Source: an uncultured Sutterella sp.
Lineage (GTDB): Bacteria; Pseudomonadota; Gammaproteobacteria; Burkholderiales; Burkholderiaceae_F
Reading direction: 5' to 3'
Length of the DNA: 64,000 nt
Assembly (NCBI GenBank): GCA_900757865.1
Contig: CAAEPH010000055.1
Location: 1-64,000, forward strand
Of the stretch, positions 34,625 to 43,919 are shown piece by piece (the stretch's first letter is position 1; each line of letters begins with the position of its first letter). Position numbers and translations under genes: made by a program. Under the pieces are notes generated by a model, which made no database searches, had not been told where the DNA came from, and worked only from the letters and a program-made list of their open reading frames with translations.

Positions 34625-34662
34625 CAAAAAGAAAAGGAACGCTCATCACGTTCCTTTTCTGC
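34625..34662. terminator. bidirectional terminator between the Mn exporter gene and queH
   Basis: A perfect 12-bp stem (AGAAAAGGAACG at 34630-34641 with CGTTCCTTTTCT at 34649-34660). An A-run lies on its left, which reads as a U-run leftward; rightward the U-rich part lies in the stem and after it. Confidence 0.8.
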
Positions 34663-34663
34663 T

Positions 34664-35344
34664 TTAAGGTTTCGTTTTGGGAGTCTGAGTGGCGGCGCTT
34701 GGAAGCGTTTGTGCTTTTTGAGCGAGCCGCTCACCGCGCTCACGTAAAGCGGGGAGATATTGCAGAATGTATTCAGGTAAATCACCTTCAGGACGCTGTA
34801 GGAGGTGTTGCATGGAGAACTCACAACCACACCAGAGCTGGTTATAGAATTTTTCTTGCTTCAGTAACTCCCCACGGCGTTCTTGTAGACCACCTTTTCG
34901 CCAATCTTTGTCCCAGTATTGCGTGCCAGGGTAAAGGGTTGCGGCTTCGTTGGCTGCTTCACGAATTTGGTCTTGACGTTTCCAGCGACTCCCCGCTAAC
35001 GTGGTGGTAAAGCGTTCAATGCCCAGTTGTTGTGCCATTTTGGCCGTGGCTCGCATGCGTAATCCAAAGCATTGACGGCAACGAGCGCCTCGTTCGGGTT
35101 CGTCTTCAAGCCCTTTGACGGTTTCGCGCCAAAGGGTATGATCATAATCCCCGTCAATAATTTTTATGCCGAGCTTTTCGCAGTACCGCACACATTCTTC
35201 TTTGCGAACAAGGTATTCTTTTTGCGGAAAGATATTGGGATTAAAGTAAAAGACAGTGGGCTCGTAATCGTTGTTCAGGAGCCATTCCAGGATGGCGGAA
35301 GAGCAAGGCGCACAGCAGCTATGCAATAAAATCTTTTCGGTCAT
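34664..35344 (-). CDS. queH: epoxyqueuosine reductase QueH
   Basis: Reduces epoxyqueuosine to queuosine in tRNA, the last step of Q synthesis; a non-orthologous substitute for QueG. Its 226 residues contain the family cysteines: HSCCAPCSSA near the N-terminus, CRQCFGLRM in the middle and WCGCEFSM near the C-terminus. These bind the Fe-S cluster and a second metal. It is followed by a short spacer and a terminator. Upstream it is 101 bases from the yggS stop on the same strand, so a yggS-queH transcript is possible. Confidence 0.9.
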   Translation of the reverse strand: MTEKILLHSCCAPCSSAILEWLLNNDYEPTVFYFNPNIFPQKEYLVRKEECVRYCEKLGIKIIDGDYDHTLWRETVKGLEDEPERGARCRQCFGLRMRATAKMAQQLGIERFTTTLAGSRWKRQDQIREAANEAATLYPGTQYWDKDWRKGGLQERRGELLKQEKFYNQLWCGCEFSMQHLLQRPEGDLPEYILQYLPALRERGERLAQKAQTLPSAATQTPKTKP

Positions 35345-35445
35345 CTATATTTCTGCGATCCAACGATCTCTCTTTCTGAAGTGCTTGATCGATGGTTCGT
35401 CTCCAGTGATGGGTTTAGGAGCCTCAACGTCCGTTAGGCGTCTCG

Positions 35446-36177
35446 TCAGCGTGATGGCGAGCTTTGGCCGTAATCTCGAGGCCCAAAAATAGCACTCCCT
35501 ATACGTACCATGGTGCTTCCTTCAGCAATCGCAACCGCCATATCGGCAGACATACCCATGGAGAGCGTATCGAGTCCTTCAATGTGGGATGAGACTTTAT
35601 CAAAAAGTGCTTTCATTTGTCTGAACACTTGGGCTTGACGATGGGGGTCAGTGCTTGGCGCTGGAATGGCCATTAATCCCCTTAGTCGCAAATGCGGTAA
35701 CGGGGCGATGGCTTTGGCTAGATCCAGGGCGCTTTCGGGTAAGACCCCCGACTTCGTTGCTTCGCCACTGATATTGACTTCAATGAGGACATTTAGATCG
35801 GGGAGCTGCTCAGGGCGTTGAAGACTGAGACGTTCGGCAATTTTTAAGCGATCGATAGTGTGCATCCAATCGAAGTTTTCAGCCACCAGTCGCGTTTTAT
35901 TGGACTGAAGTGGACCAATGAAATGCCAAACACCTGGATCCTCGGGGTGGGCAAGCTTCATCGCTGCAATTTTTTCCACGCCCTCTTGAACGTAGTTCTC
36001 GCCAAAGTGTCGTTGCCCGAGCGCCCAGGCCTGTTCAATGGCCGAGATGGGGAAGGTTTTGCCCACAGCAATGAGGGTCACGTCGTTCACCGAACGCTGA
36101 GCATCTAGGCAAGCTTTCTCAAAACGTTCACGAACGCGTTCTAAACGTTGGTCTAACCCTGGTTGAAGCACACTCAC
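35446..36177 (-). CDS. yggS: YggS-family pyridoxal phosphate homeostasis protein
   Basis: A PLP-binding TIM-barrel protein (PLPBP/YggS) that buffers pyridoxal 5'-phosphate. It shows the PLP lysine in LIAVGKTFP (near residue 39), FGENYVQEG, WHFIGPLQSNK, VLIEVNISGEATKSG and the C-terminal LSMGMSADMAVAIAEGSTMVRIG. At 243 residues it is full length. The start at 36177 follows AAGGATGCATT at a reasonable distance. An FNR-type box lies about 85 bases upstream. Confidence 0.92.
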   Translation of the reverse strand: MSVLQPGLDQRLERVRERFEKACLDAQRSVNDVTLIAVGKTFPISAIEQAWALGQRHFGENYVQEGVEKIAAMKLAHPEDPGVWHFIGPLQSNKTRLVAENFDWMHTIDRLKIAERLSLQRPEQLPDLNVLIEVNISGEATKSGVLPESALDLAKAIAPLPHLRLRGLMAIPAPSTDPHRQAQVFRQMKALFDKVSSHIEGLDTLSMGMSADMAVAIAEGSTMVRIGSAIFGPRDYGQSSPSR

Positions 36178-36563
36178 AATGCATCCTTTTGACAGTTTGG
36201 GTGTCCAAAGTTTATGGACAGAGAAATAGAAAAATAAAAGTAAGCGTAAGAAACTTTGATAATAATCAAAAATATATCACTTTTAAGATAAAAATTTGAT
36301 CCTTTACTTTGAAGAACACTTTCATAGATCAGTAGTCTACTCCAATGATTTCAAGGGGTTGCTCGAAATTGCCACTAGACGTTTACCTCTTTAAACGGTA
36401 ATAGTATCTTTATAACTATATGAAAATTATAAGAAAAATCAAAAAATCTAACATATGAGTATCTTAGAATGGACTTTTTGATTTTTTAACACTACACTCA
36501 AGCTCAGATGCTGAATCGATTGTCGATAAGGTCTGATGTTTTTTTGTGAGTGAGGTAAAAGCG
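36178..36563. other. AT-rich spacer between divergent yggS and imuA
   Basis: About 385 bases, clearly richer in A+T than the neighbours. It contains a perfect FNR-type box (36256-36269) and a 12-bp perfect A/T hairpin (AAAAATCAAAAA at 36434-36445 with TTTTTGATTTTT at 36475-36486) ending in T, which may act as a weak terminator ahead of imuA. No LexA-type CTGT-N8-ACAG box was found. Confidence 0.5.
36256..36269. promoter_or_regulatory. perfect FNR/ANR-type binding site
   Basis: TTGATAATAATCAA matches the FNR consensus TTGAT-N4-ATCAA exactly, and the arms extend to TTTGAT/ATCAAA. Its centre lies about 85 bases upstream of the yggS start and 300 bases upstream of imuA. TATTTT leftward and TAAGAT or TAAAAA rightward are possible -10 elements at roughly class II distance, so either gene could be the target. 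Confidence 0.6.
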
Positions 36564-37277
36564 ATGTCAGCTGCCGTTTATTCCATTCAACAGTTAACCC
36601 ATCATCTTGGTCATTTTCCTTGGAGTACTACAAGTTCGTGTATCTCCTCAGGATTGCCGGCATTAGACGAGGTACTTGATGGAGGCTATCCTCGTGGCAA
36701 GCTGATCGAAATCTATCCGCAACGTCGTGGTCGTGCGGAAATCCGGATTCTGGCTAAGGCGCTCAGCCAATTCAAAAAAGTGGTCTGGGTTTTAAGTCCT
36801 GAAGCCGCTTTGATGCCTTATCGGCGAGGTTTCCAGGCAGCTGGGTTCAATATGGCTTCACAGTTGTTTGTTTCGCCGAGAACAGCACGTGAAGCATTTT
36901 GGTGTGCTGAGCAGGCGGTGGTTAGTGGCGAGGCCCAAGCTGTGGTGGCTTGGCTCAATCCGCTCTCAAGTAAAGAGGATCGCCATGCCATGGAGCGGTT
37001 GCGCTTGGCGTCGTCTCGAGGAGAGGTCACCTTGTTTGCTATTCGTCCTTTTGTCATGTCGGGTATTTCCTCGCCGGCCGCGTGTCGGTTGCAATTGCAT
37101 AAAACGGAGAATCCTTTTGTCACGCGCGTGCGCATTATGAAGGAGACGCTCTTTTGGGCCACGCCTATCGATATCACGATACCGAGTTTTGGGGAAGGAC
37201 CTAGCGCAACGACACAAGAGTTGGCTCCGGCCTCGACACAGCAGGAAACGCTTCCGGCGTTGGCTACGTTTCGCTAG
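36564..37277 (+). CDS. imuA: ImuA-family translesion synthesis accessory protein
   Basis: A RecA/SulA-like protein of the ImuA family, which supports damage-tolerant synthesis with ImuB. It shows ISSGLPALDEVLDGGYPRGKL, the family's counterpart of the RecA Walker region without a functional P-loop, then VWVLSPEAALMPYRRGFQAAG and AVVAWLNPLSSKEDRHAMERL. Length 237. The ATG at 36564 follows GAGGTAAAAGCG; an in-frame GTG at 36546 is less likely. Its partner gene begins 31 bases after its stop. No dnaE2 lies nearby. Confidence 0.8.
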   Translation: MSAAVYSIQQLTHHLGHFPWSTTSSCISSGLPALDEVLDGGYPRGKLIEIYPQRRGRAEIRILAKALSQFKKVVWVLSPEAALMPYRRGFQAAGFNMASQLFVSPRTAREAFWCAEQAVVSGEAQAVVAWLNPLSSKEDRHAMERLRLASSRGEVTLFAIRPFVMSGISSPAACRLQLHKTENPFVTRVRIMKETLFWATPIDITIPSFGEGPSATTQELAPASTQQETLPALATFR

Positions 37278-37307
37278 TTTGCTGGTCTTTAAGAACTTTT
37301 TTAGGAG

Positions 37308-38537
37308 GTGTTGTTGTGCTCGTTGCTACGGGTACGACACGAAAGAGCGATGATGGTATTGGGATGGGTGATTCAGGATTGGCATTTTTTGGCTTTAGGT
37401 GTGAAGGAAAAAGTTCCTGCTGTGACGTTTCACGCGAGGTCTCCACATTCTGTGGCTTTTACCAATAGTGTGGCGGCGCAATTAGGGATCCGAGCGGACG
37501 AGAATATTGTCGCAATCTGTGAGCGTTTTCCAAACGTGGTGAGCCTTCCAGAACATGAGAGCTATGCTGAGGGCGCTATGCTCTGGACGCTGGTCTCGGC
37601 GCTAAACGCGCATGCTCAGCAGTGTCGTCTTTTTAGTAGTCAGACACGTCAGGCGCATCTTATTGTGTTGGAAGGAACAATTCCTGGCGATATGGCCCTA
37701 GCTAAAGATCTGTCCGCTTGGATTTCGGGACACGAAATCATGGTGTGTGCCGATAGCGAAGATGAGCTTTTAGAGAAGGTTCAATCAGTCACCGGTCTAG
37801 AACCTGCGATGTGGTGTGAGCAACGTCCTGAGAAAAAATACGCAGACGAAACGTGTTGGCTATTTCAAAAAGAACAGGTTTGTAGCAACGACATCAGACA
37901 AGCTTGCAGCGTGATGGGATGTGCTTGGGAGCGTCGCTTAAGTGAGCGCGATGCACTGTGGCAAACTCGAGAAATCACCCTCACGTTTTGCCATGGTGAA
38001 CCGATGACGTTTGTTCGTCACTATCCTGAGATGGCACCCCAGCAAAAAGAGGCCATTACCAGAGATTTATTTGAATCGGTGAATCGGGCTGTTTGGCCAT
38101 CGTCTCCAGTGGGATTGAGCGTAAAAGCTGTTTTGCGACGTCGCTGGGATGAGCCCCCAGGGCAGGACGAAACAGAATTGGAAAAACGATTGCGAGAGCA
38201 GTTAGGGGAGGGGCGAGTTTTCTATTTAGCTGCCGGAGACGATACCAACCCTCGTTTAGACGGAGTCGAAGTTAAGCATCAGCCCACACACGAGTGGAGC
38301 GGTTCGAGTTTACGGTCTTTGAATGAACCAAGTTTTTTGTATCGTGAACCGTTGCCTCTGAAGGCTGTGCACGGTCAACCACAGCATTATGGGGACCTCA
38401 CTTTACTGCAGCCAACTCGGCTCTCAAAAGATGGCACTCGGCTTTATTTCCGAGCGTCTCGTGAAGACGGCACGTTGCTCTGGCTCTCTAAGCGACTCTC
38501 CGATGAGCAATGGTTTTTGGAAGGTGAATTTTCTTGA
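37308..38537 (+). CDS. reduced, divergent ImuB-like (inactive Y-family polymerase-like) protein
   Basis: A 409-residue partner of imuA. The N-terminus (residues about 40-85, AAQLGIRADENIVAICERFP) resembles the start of ImuB. The C-terminus (about 335-409) resembles the ImuB tail: EPLPLKAVHGQPQHYGDL and a final LLWLSKRLSDEQWFLEGEFS. The Y-family palm and its acidic residues are not recognisable between them. A QCRLF pentapeptide (105-109) fits a loose clamp-binding pattern (QxxLF). The start is GTG 37308 or a TTG at 37311 or 37314; AGGAGG at 37303-37308 favours the latter. Usual ImuB proteins are about 450-520 residues. Confidence 0.6.
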   Translation: MLLCSLLRVRHERAMMVLGWVIQDWHFLALGVKEKVPAVTFHARSPHSVAFTNSVAAQLGIRADENIVAICERFPNVVSLPEHESYAEGAMLWTLVSALNAHAQQCRLFSSQTRQAHLIVLEGTIPGDMALAKDLSAWISGHEIMVCADSEDELLEKVQSVTGLEPAMWCEQRPEKKYADETCWLFQKEQVCSNDIRQACSVMGCAWERRLSERDALWQTREITLTFCHGEPMTFVRHYPEMAPQQKEAITRDLFESVNRAVWPSSPVGLSVKAVLRRRWDEPPGQDETELEKRLREQLGEGRVFYLAAGDDTNPRLDGVEVKHQPTHEWSGSSLRSLNEPSFLYREPLPLKAVHGQPQHYGDLTLLQPTRLSKDGTRLYFRASREDGTLLWLSKRLSDEQWFLEGEFS

Positions 38538-38868
38538 TACCCTAATGGTTGTATGCAAATACTTCTAAAGTACTATTATTGTTAGCCCTCCCATGGGTTT
38601 AAGGGAAATTCCTAAACTAAGGTGCGAAAAGACTCTAATACCCTGATAGAGCAATGATTTACTGAAATTCCTTTGAAAGAATAACGCGATAAAGCGTAGA
38701 CATGATCGGATGGATTCCCCTATGATCCATGTCAGGCAAACAGGTCTATGTTATCTACTGCCTAGGAGTCTGTCTTTCCTCCTTGATGGAAGTGTCTTCG
38801 GGGAATCGTTCGACGATTTTGCTAAAGACGCCTAGAAAAGGCATCCCTATGCTCAAAGGAGTTCAAGC
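38538..38868 (+). promoter_or_regulatory. promoter and leader region of the ugp operon
   Basis: A plausible promoter is TTGTAT (38549-38554), 16 bases, TACTAT (38571-38576). It would give a leader of nearly 290 bases containing an ATGGAT/ATCCAT hairpin near 38711-38731. I saw no Pho box. The start codon of ugpB has AAAGGAG upstream. Confidence 0.4.
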
Positions 38869-40191
38869 ATGAGCAAAAAAACGTTCGCTGCCGGTGTGAT
38901 GGCGGCCACTCTTTTATCTTGTGCCGCAGTTCAAGCGGCTCCGACCGAAATCACATTCTGGCACGCGATGGCGAATACGCTCGGTGACTGGGTTAATGAT
39001 TTGACGACTCAGTTCAACGAAAAAGTTCCCCAATGCCATTTGACCTCTGTCTATAAAGGGTCCTATGACCAGACAATGTCATCGGGTATCGCTGCCCACC
39101 GCGCACGCCGTTCTCCCAACATTTTGCAAGTTTTCGAAGTGGGTACGGCCACTATGATGTATAGCGGTGGTGCTGTTGTTCCTGTGGGGCAGTTAATGGA
39201 AAAAGCCGGGTTCAAGTTTGATCCCAAGTCCTACATCCCGGCTGTTTATGGGTACTACTCCACCCCTGACGGAAGCATGATGAGCTTCCCGTTCAACTCT
39301 TCTACCACCGTTCTTTACCTCAATCTCACCAAATTCAAGAATGCGGGTCTGCCAACGGATGCCGCTCATCTCCCCAAGACCTGGAAAGAAATCGAAGCCG
39401 CTGCTCGTAAGCTTAAAGATGCGGGTGAAGTCTGCCCCATGACGTCGGCTTGGTTGGGTTGGACACAGCTGGAAAGCTTCTCCACGTGGCATAACGTGCC
39501 TTACGCTACCCAAAACAACGGTTTCGCTGGTTTGGATGCCCGCTTGGCTATCAATTCGCCCTTGCATCAGCGTCACTTAGCGGATCTTGAACGTTGGAAT
39601 AAGGAAGGTCTCTTTGTTTATAAGGGACGCGGCAACCATGCTGACGCAGCTTTCTATTCTGGTGAGTGCGCCATTACGATGGGCTCTTCGGGTACGCTCT
39701 CGAATATTCGTCGTAATGCCAAGTTTGAATACGCTACTTCCACGTTGCCGTATTACGAAGGTGTTGAAAATGCCCCGCAGAACACGGCCATTGGTGGCGC
39801 TTCGCTCTGGGCTATGGCTGGGAAACCTGATGCCCAAAACCGTTGCGTAGCGGAGTTCTTTAACTTCTTGTCTGATCCTAAGGTTCAAGCGGCTAACCAT
39901 CAGCGTACGGGGTATTTGCCTGTGACGTTGAAGGCGTATGAGCTCACACGTGAATCGGGCTACTACGACAAGAACCCGGGTGCCGACGTGGCTGTGAAGC
40001 AGATGCTCAAGACCACCGATAAGAGTCGCGGTATTCGCTTAGGCAACCTGCCCGCGATTCGTACCATTGTGGATGAAGAGTTCGAAAAGATCTGGTCGGG
40101 TAAGACCACATCGAAGGCGGCTCTTGACGCTGTGGTGGCACGTGGTAATGCTGAACTCGAAAAATTTGAACGTCAGCAGTCCCGTAAGTAA
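38869..40191 (+). CDS. ugpB: sn-glycerol-3-phosphate ABC transporter, periplasmic binding protein
   Basis: Binds glycerol 3-phosphate or glycerophosphodiesters in the periplasm. The signal peptide (MSKKTFAAGVMAATLLSCAAVQA) is cleaved before APTEITFWHAMANTLGDWV, the typical UgpB start. Other matches are YKGSYDQTMSSGIAAHRA, the substrate-contacting PFNSSTTVLYLN, and TSAWLGWTQLESFSTWHN. Length 440 is normal. First gene of ugpB-A-E-C. A strong hairpin 20 bases past the stop may raise the amount of ugpB mRNA relative to the membrane genes. Confidence 0.94.
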   Translation: MSKKTFAAGVMAATLLSCAAVQAAPTEITFWHAMANTLGDWVNDLTTQFNEKVPQCHLTSVYKGSYDQTMSSGIAAHRARRSPNILQVFEVGTATMMYSGGAVVPVGQLMEKAGFKFDPKSYIPAVYGYYSTPDGSMMSFPFNSSTTVLYLNLTKFKNAGLPTDAAHLPKTWKEIEAAARKLKDAGEVCPMTSAWLGWTQLESFSTWHNVPYATQNNGFAGLDARLAINSPLHQRHLADLERWNKEGLFVYKGRGNHADAAFYSGECAITMGSSGTLSNIRRNAKFEYATSTLPYYEGVENAPQNTAIGGASLWAMAGKPDAQNRCVAEFFNFLSDPKVQAANHQRTGYLPVTLKAYELTRESGYYDKNPGADVAVKQMLKTTDKSRGIRLGNLPAIRTIVDEEFEKIWSGKTTSKAALDAVVARGNAELEKFERQQSRK

Positions 40192-40210
40192 GTAAACTCA
40201 TGTCAAAAAG

Positions 40211-40243
40211 GGAGGCGTCCGACGACAATCGTTGGGCGCCCTC
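40211..40243 (+). other. hairpin attenuator after ugpB
   Basis: GGCGTCCGACGA (40214-40225) pairs with TCGTTGGGCGCC (40229-40240), 12 bp with two G-U pairs and a three-base loop. Only a weak T-rich stretch follows, so it is more likely a partial terminator or mRNA-stabilising structure than a full stop, since ugpA follows 200 bases later. Confidence 0.6.
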
Positions 40244-40442
40244 TTGGCGTATTTTGTTTAGCGAGTTTCTCACAGAACCTCATTTATCAGGTATAGTCTT
40301 GTCGCGCATCTTTTCGCTGTTGCCAAACGGGAGGTTTCAACGTGGCAACAGAACCCGACGATGCCACGGAGTTGCCTTGTAGTGTGAGTGCACGCAAAGC
40401 TTTCTACAATACGCTGACTTTCCTCTAGACCAGAGAATCAAA

Positions 40443-41324
40443 GTGGAAAAACGAGTTGTTTTTAAAAGTCGCTGGTTGCCCTTTCTGTTGGTTGCCCCAC
40501 AGTTAGCAATTACGCTGATATTCTTCTTTCTACCCGCTGGCCAAGCGGTGTATCAATCCGTGCTGATGCAGGATGCCTTCGGTACATCGACTGAGTTTGT
40601 GGGACTCCAAAATTTTGAAGTACTCTTTAGTGATCCCAATTATCTGAGTAGCTTCAAGATCACCATGCTTTTCTCCGTGTTGGTCGCTAGCTTAGGGTTG
40701 GCCATCAGTCTAACGTTGGCAGTATGCGCCGATCGTGTGATACGCGGAGCAGGAGCTTATAAAACCTTCCTCATTTTGCCTTATGCCGTAGCACCTGCTG
40801 TAGCGGGGGTGCTGTGGATGTTTATCTTTAATCCCACCCTGGGGGTGCTTAGTTACGCACTTCATCACTTTGGTATTGAATGGGATTATCTTGTCAACGC
40901 CAACCAAGCGTTAACGTTAATCGTTATTGCAGCTGTTTGGAAACAAGTCAGCTATAACTTCATCTTCTTCTTGGCCGGTTTGCAAGCTATTCCACGCTCT
41001 TTGCTGGAAGCGGCTGCCATGGACGGCGCGGGGCCTTTCCGTCGATTCTGGTCGGTGGTGTTCCCCTTGTTAAGCCCCACGACGTTCTTCTTGCTCGTCA
41101 TGAACGTGGTGTATGCCTTCTTTGATACGTTCGCTATCGTTGATGCCACCACAATGGGAGGACCAGGGCAGGAGACGAATATTTTGGTTTACAAAGTCTT
41201 CGTTGATGGCTTCCGTAACATGGACTTTGGCGGGTCTGCAGCTCAATCAGTTGTTCTGATGGTGATGGTGATCCTCTTGACAGTGGTTCAGTTCCGTTTC
41301 ATTGAACGTCGCGTGAATTACTAA
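40443..41324 (+). CDS. ugpA: sn-glycerol-3-phosphate ABC transporter permease UgpA
   Basis: Inner-membrane permease of the Ugp importer: 293 residues with six hydrophobic segments, beginning [19 protein letters not shown]. The ATPase-coupling EAA loop is [20 protein letters not shown]. The start is GTG at 40443. A gap of 250 bases with a hairpin separates it from ugpB; 14 bases separate it from ugpE. Confidence 0.93.
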   Translation: MEKRVVFKSRWLPFLLVAPQLAITLIFFFLPAGQAVYQSVLMQDAFGTSTEFVGLQNFEVLFSDPNYLSSFKITMLFSVLVASLGLAISLTLAVCADRVIRGAGAYKTFLILPYAVAPAVAGVLWMFIFNPTLGVLSYALHHFGIEWDYLVNANQALTLIVIAAVWKQVSYNFIFFLAGLQAIPRSLLEAAAMDGAGPFRRFWSVVFPLLSPTTFFLLVMNVVYAFFDTFAIVDATTMGGPGQETNILVYKVFVDGFRNMDFGGSAAQSVVLMVMVILLTVVQFRFIERRVNY

Positions 41325-41338
41325 GAGGGGGGAAGAAA

Positions 41339-42187
41339 ATGGTTGAAAATCGTCCTTGGTTAAATTTCTTCACGCACCTGATCTTAATTTTGGGTGTTAT
41401 TGCAGTGGTCTTCCCTGTCTACATTGCGTTTGTAGCCTCGACACAAACCGCTGTCGAAGTGGAACAGGCCCCGATGAGCTTGCTCCCGGGAAGTCATTTC
41501 CTAGATAACTACTCGCAGATTTTGTTCGAAGGGGGTGGATCGGCTTCACGCGCGCCAGTGGGACGCATGTTACTGGTCTCGCTCACCATGGCTTTAGGGA
41601 TTTCTGTGGGCAAAATTTTAATTTCGCTCCTTTCTGCTTTTGCCATTGTGTACTTCAAGTTCCCGGGGCGTAATCTGTGCTTCTGGCTGATCTTCATCAC
41701 CCTGATGTTGCCCGTTGAAGTGCGTATCTCGCCAACCTTTGAAGTGATGGCAAACCTTAATTTACTTGACAGTTGGGGTGGCTTGATTTTGCCTTTGATT
41801 GCCTCGGCAACGGCGACCTTCCTCTTTAGACAGTTCTTCTTGACGGTCCCAGATGAGCTTACCGAAGCTGCTCGTATGGACGGGGCAGGTCCCTTGCGCT
41901 TTTTCTTTACGATTTTAATGCCGCTCTCCATGACCAACGTGGCGGCCATGTTTGTGATTCAGTTCATCTATGGCTGGAATCAGTATTTGTGGCCATTGTT
42001 GGTGACGACCACCGAGGATATGTATCCGATCGTCATTGGCATTAAGCGTATGATTGGTGGGGGCGACTCCGCTAACGAATGGAACCTTATTATGGCGACC
42101 GCGATTTTAGCGATGTTGCCACCTGCACTTGTTGTGACCATTATGCAACGTTGGTTCGTCAAGGGCTTGGTTGACACCGAAAAGTAA
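41339..42187 (+). CDS. ugpE: sn-glycerol-3-phosphate ABC transporter permease UgpE
   Basis: Second permease of the Ugp importer: 282 residues, six hydrophobic segments and the EAA loop [40 protein letters not shown] near the N-terminus and [20 protein letters not shown] are typical of UgpE. AAGAGGGGGGAAG lies upstream of its ATG. Ten bases separate it from ugpC. Confidence 0.94.
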   Translation: MVENRPWLNFFTHLILILGVIAVVFPVYIAFVASTQTAVEVEQAPMSLLPGSHFLDNYSQILFEGGGSASRAPVGRMLLVSLTMALGISVGKILISLLSAFAIVYFKFPGRNLCFWLIFITLMLPVEVRISPTFEVMANLNLLDSWGGLILPLIASATATFLFRQFFLTVPDELTEAARMDGAGPLRFFFTILMPLSMTNVAAMFVIQFIYGWNQYLWPLLVTTTEDMYPIVIGIKRMIGGGDSANEWNLIMATAILAMLPPALVVTIMQRWFVKGLVDTEK

Positions 42188-42197
42188 GAGATAGATT

Positions 42198-43271
42198 ATG
42201 GCTAGTATTCAATTAAAGGATATCCGTAAAAGCTATGGTGACGTAGCTGTTGTCCATGGCATTACGCTAGACATCCAGGACGGCGAGTTTATCGTGATCG
42301 TGGGTCCCTCGGGATGCGGTAAATCGACCTTGCTACGCATGGTGGCTGGTCTAGAAGCGATCACGTCTGGCGAGTTGCGTATTGGAGAACGTGTCGTGAA
42401 TGATCTTGAACCGAAAGATCGCGATTGCGCCATGGTGTTCCAGAACTACGCTTTGTACCCGCACATGTCTGTCTACGACAACATGGCTTATGGCCTCAAA
42501 ATTCGCCATGTGCCAAAAGATGAGATCGATCGTCGTGTCAAGGCAGCGGCCGAGATGCTTCAGTTGAGTCACTTATTGGATCGTCGCCCTCGTCAGCTCT
42601 CGGGTGGACAGCGTCAGCGTGTGGCCATGGGTCGTGCGATCGTTCGTAAGGCGGCGGTGTTCCTTTTTGACGAACCGCTCTCGAACTTGGACGCCAAGCT
42701 TCGTGTAGGAACCCGTTTGCAGATCCAAAAATTGCACCGTCGTTTAGGCACGACAAGTCTCTACGTGACACACGACCAAGTGGAAGCCATGACGCTTGCT
42801 CACCGCATGATCGTCATGAACGCGGGGCGTGCTGAACAAGTAGGTACCCCGAAAGAGGTCTATAACGACCCGGCCACGATGTTTGTAGCCAACTTCATCG
42901 GTTCGCCACCCATGAACCTCATTGAAGGTACGCTCTCTGAGGATGGCACGGTGCTCACGGCGCAAAATGGTGAAACCCTTACGTTGCCCGAACCGGTCAA
43001 AGCCTTGGGGGGACGTCAAGTGGTTTTAGGTATTCGTCCTGAACACGTGAAGTTGTCTCCCGAAAAAGGTGTGGCCACGGCGCAAGTTGAAAGCGTTGAA
43101 GCCTTAGGGGCTGATTGCTTGGTTCACACGTCTTTGCTCGGCCAAAATGCCGTCTTCCGTGTGGACAATCATGAGTTCATTCCCGAAGTAGGAACGATAG
43201 CAGGGCTAGACTTTGAAGCCCGTCACGTCTACTGGTTTGATCCGAAAACCACGCTACGCATTCGACTCTAA
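42198..43271 (+). CDS. ugpC: sn-glycerol-3-phosphate ABC transporter ATP-binding protein
   Basis: ATPase of the Ugp importer, MalK/UgpC type. Walker A is [13 protein letters not shown], signature [14 protein letters not shown], Walker [16 protein letters not shown], switch His in [11 protein letters not shown]. From about residue 240 a C-terminal OB-like (TOBE) regulatory domain follows ([15 protein letters not shown]). Length 357. Closes the ugpBAEC operon. No phosphodiesterase gene (ugpQ) follows, so any glycerophosphodiester cleavage must be encoded elsewhere. Confidence 0.94.
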   Translation: MASIQLKDIRKSYGDVAVVHGITLDIQDGEFIVIVGPSGCGKSTLLRMVAGLEAITSGELRIGERVVNDLEPKDRDCAMVFQNYALYPHMSVYDNMAYGLKIRHVPKDEIDRRVKAAAEMLQLSHLLDRRPRQLSGGQRQRVAMGRAIVRKAAVFLFDEPLSNLDAKLRVGTRLQIQKLHRRLGTTSLYVTHDQVEAMTLAHRMIVMNAGRAEQVGTPKEVYNDPATMFVANFIGSPPMNLIEGTLSEDGTVLTAQNGETLTLPEPVKALGGRQVVLGIRPEHVKLSPEKGVATAQVESVEALGADCLVHTSLLGQNAVFRVDNHEFIPEVGTIAGLDFEARHVYWFDPKTTLRIRL

Positions 43272-43292
43272 CGACATGCGTTAACCTTACAG

Positions 43293-43355
43293 GCCTCCAA
43301 AGCATGTATTACGAGCGAAAAAAACGCTCAACCATCTGCCTTTGGAGGCTTTTTT
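43293..43355 (+). terminator. intrinsic terminator of the ugp operon
   Basis: GCCTCCAAAG (43293-43302) pairs with CTTTGGAGGC (43340-43349), enclosing a small GAGCG/CGCTC hairpin, and is followed by six T. Confidence 0.85.
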
Positions 43356-43445
43356 GTTTTGTCACGATTTTTTCTCTCCCGCTCAGTCGTTGTCGTCAGC
43401 TATGCTTAGGAGCTTCCGATAACAAAGTGGGGGATTCGACATTCA

Positions 43446-43895
43446 ATGCTTGAATCTCTGTATGTATGGCTAGCGACGGGCTCGGTGGGATGGGCACTTT
43501 TTGTGACGGGATTTATCTCTTCCACGCTGTTCCCTGGCGGTACCGAAGGGTTATTAGTGGCCGCACTAAGTGTGGCGACAGAAACGTCGAGAGTTGTTAC
43601 GCTCGTGTTGATGGCGTCTTTAGGCAACACGCTAGGCGCCATCACCACACTAGGCTTGGGGTGGCTTTTGCCAGTTAGAGCGATGAAACCTCAGGCAGAG
43701 CGTTGGATTAAGCGTTGGGGCGCTCCTATTTTGCTGTTGTCGTGGTTACCCGTTGTGGGTGACGCCCTGCCTTTAGCGGCAGGATGGTTACGTTTGCCCG
43801 TGGGTAAGTGTATTTTTTACCTGGCCTTGGGAAAAACACTTCGATTTGTTGCCTTAGCTCTCGTCGTGCAAACATCCAAAGTTTTTTTCTCTTAA
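43446..43895 (+). CDS. yqaA: YqaA/DedA-type (VTT domain) membrane protein
   Basis: A small (149-residue) inner-membrane protein of the YqaA group in the VTT/DedA superfamily. FISSTLFPGGTEGLLVAALS, GNTLGAITTLGLGW and the WLPVVGDALPLAAGWLR motif are characteristic. DedA-superfamily proteins are linked to lipid-carrier flipping, but the role of YqaA itself is not established. 24 bases separate it from the following symporter gene. Confidence 0.85.
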   Translation: MLESLYVWLATGSVGWALFVTGFISSTLFPGGTEGLLVAALSVATETSRVVTLVLMASLGNTLGAITTLGLGWLLPVRAMKPQAERWIKRWGAPILLLSWLPVVGDALPLAAGWLRLPVGKCIFYLALGKTLRFVALALVVQTSKVFFS

Positions 43896-43919
43896 TCGGT
43901 CCCTGACATAGAAAAAACC

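Noticed and set aside
36178..36563. LexA (SOS) box upstream of imuA
   Set aside because: No CTGT-N8-ACAG sequence is present in the spacer.
38538..38868. Pho box upstream of ugpB
   Set aside because: No pair of CTGTCA-like repeats at 11-base spacing was found.
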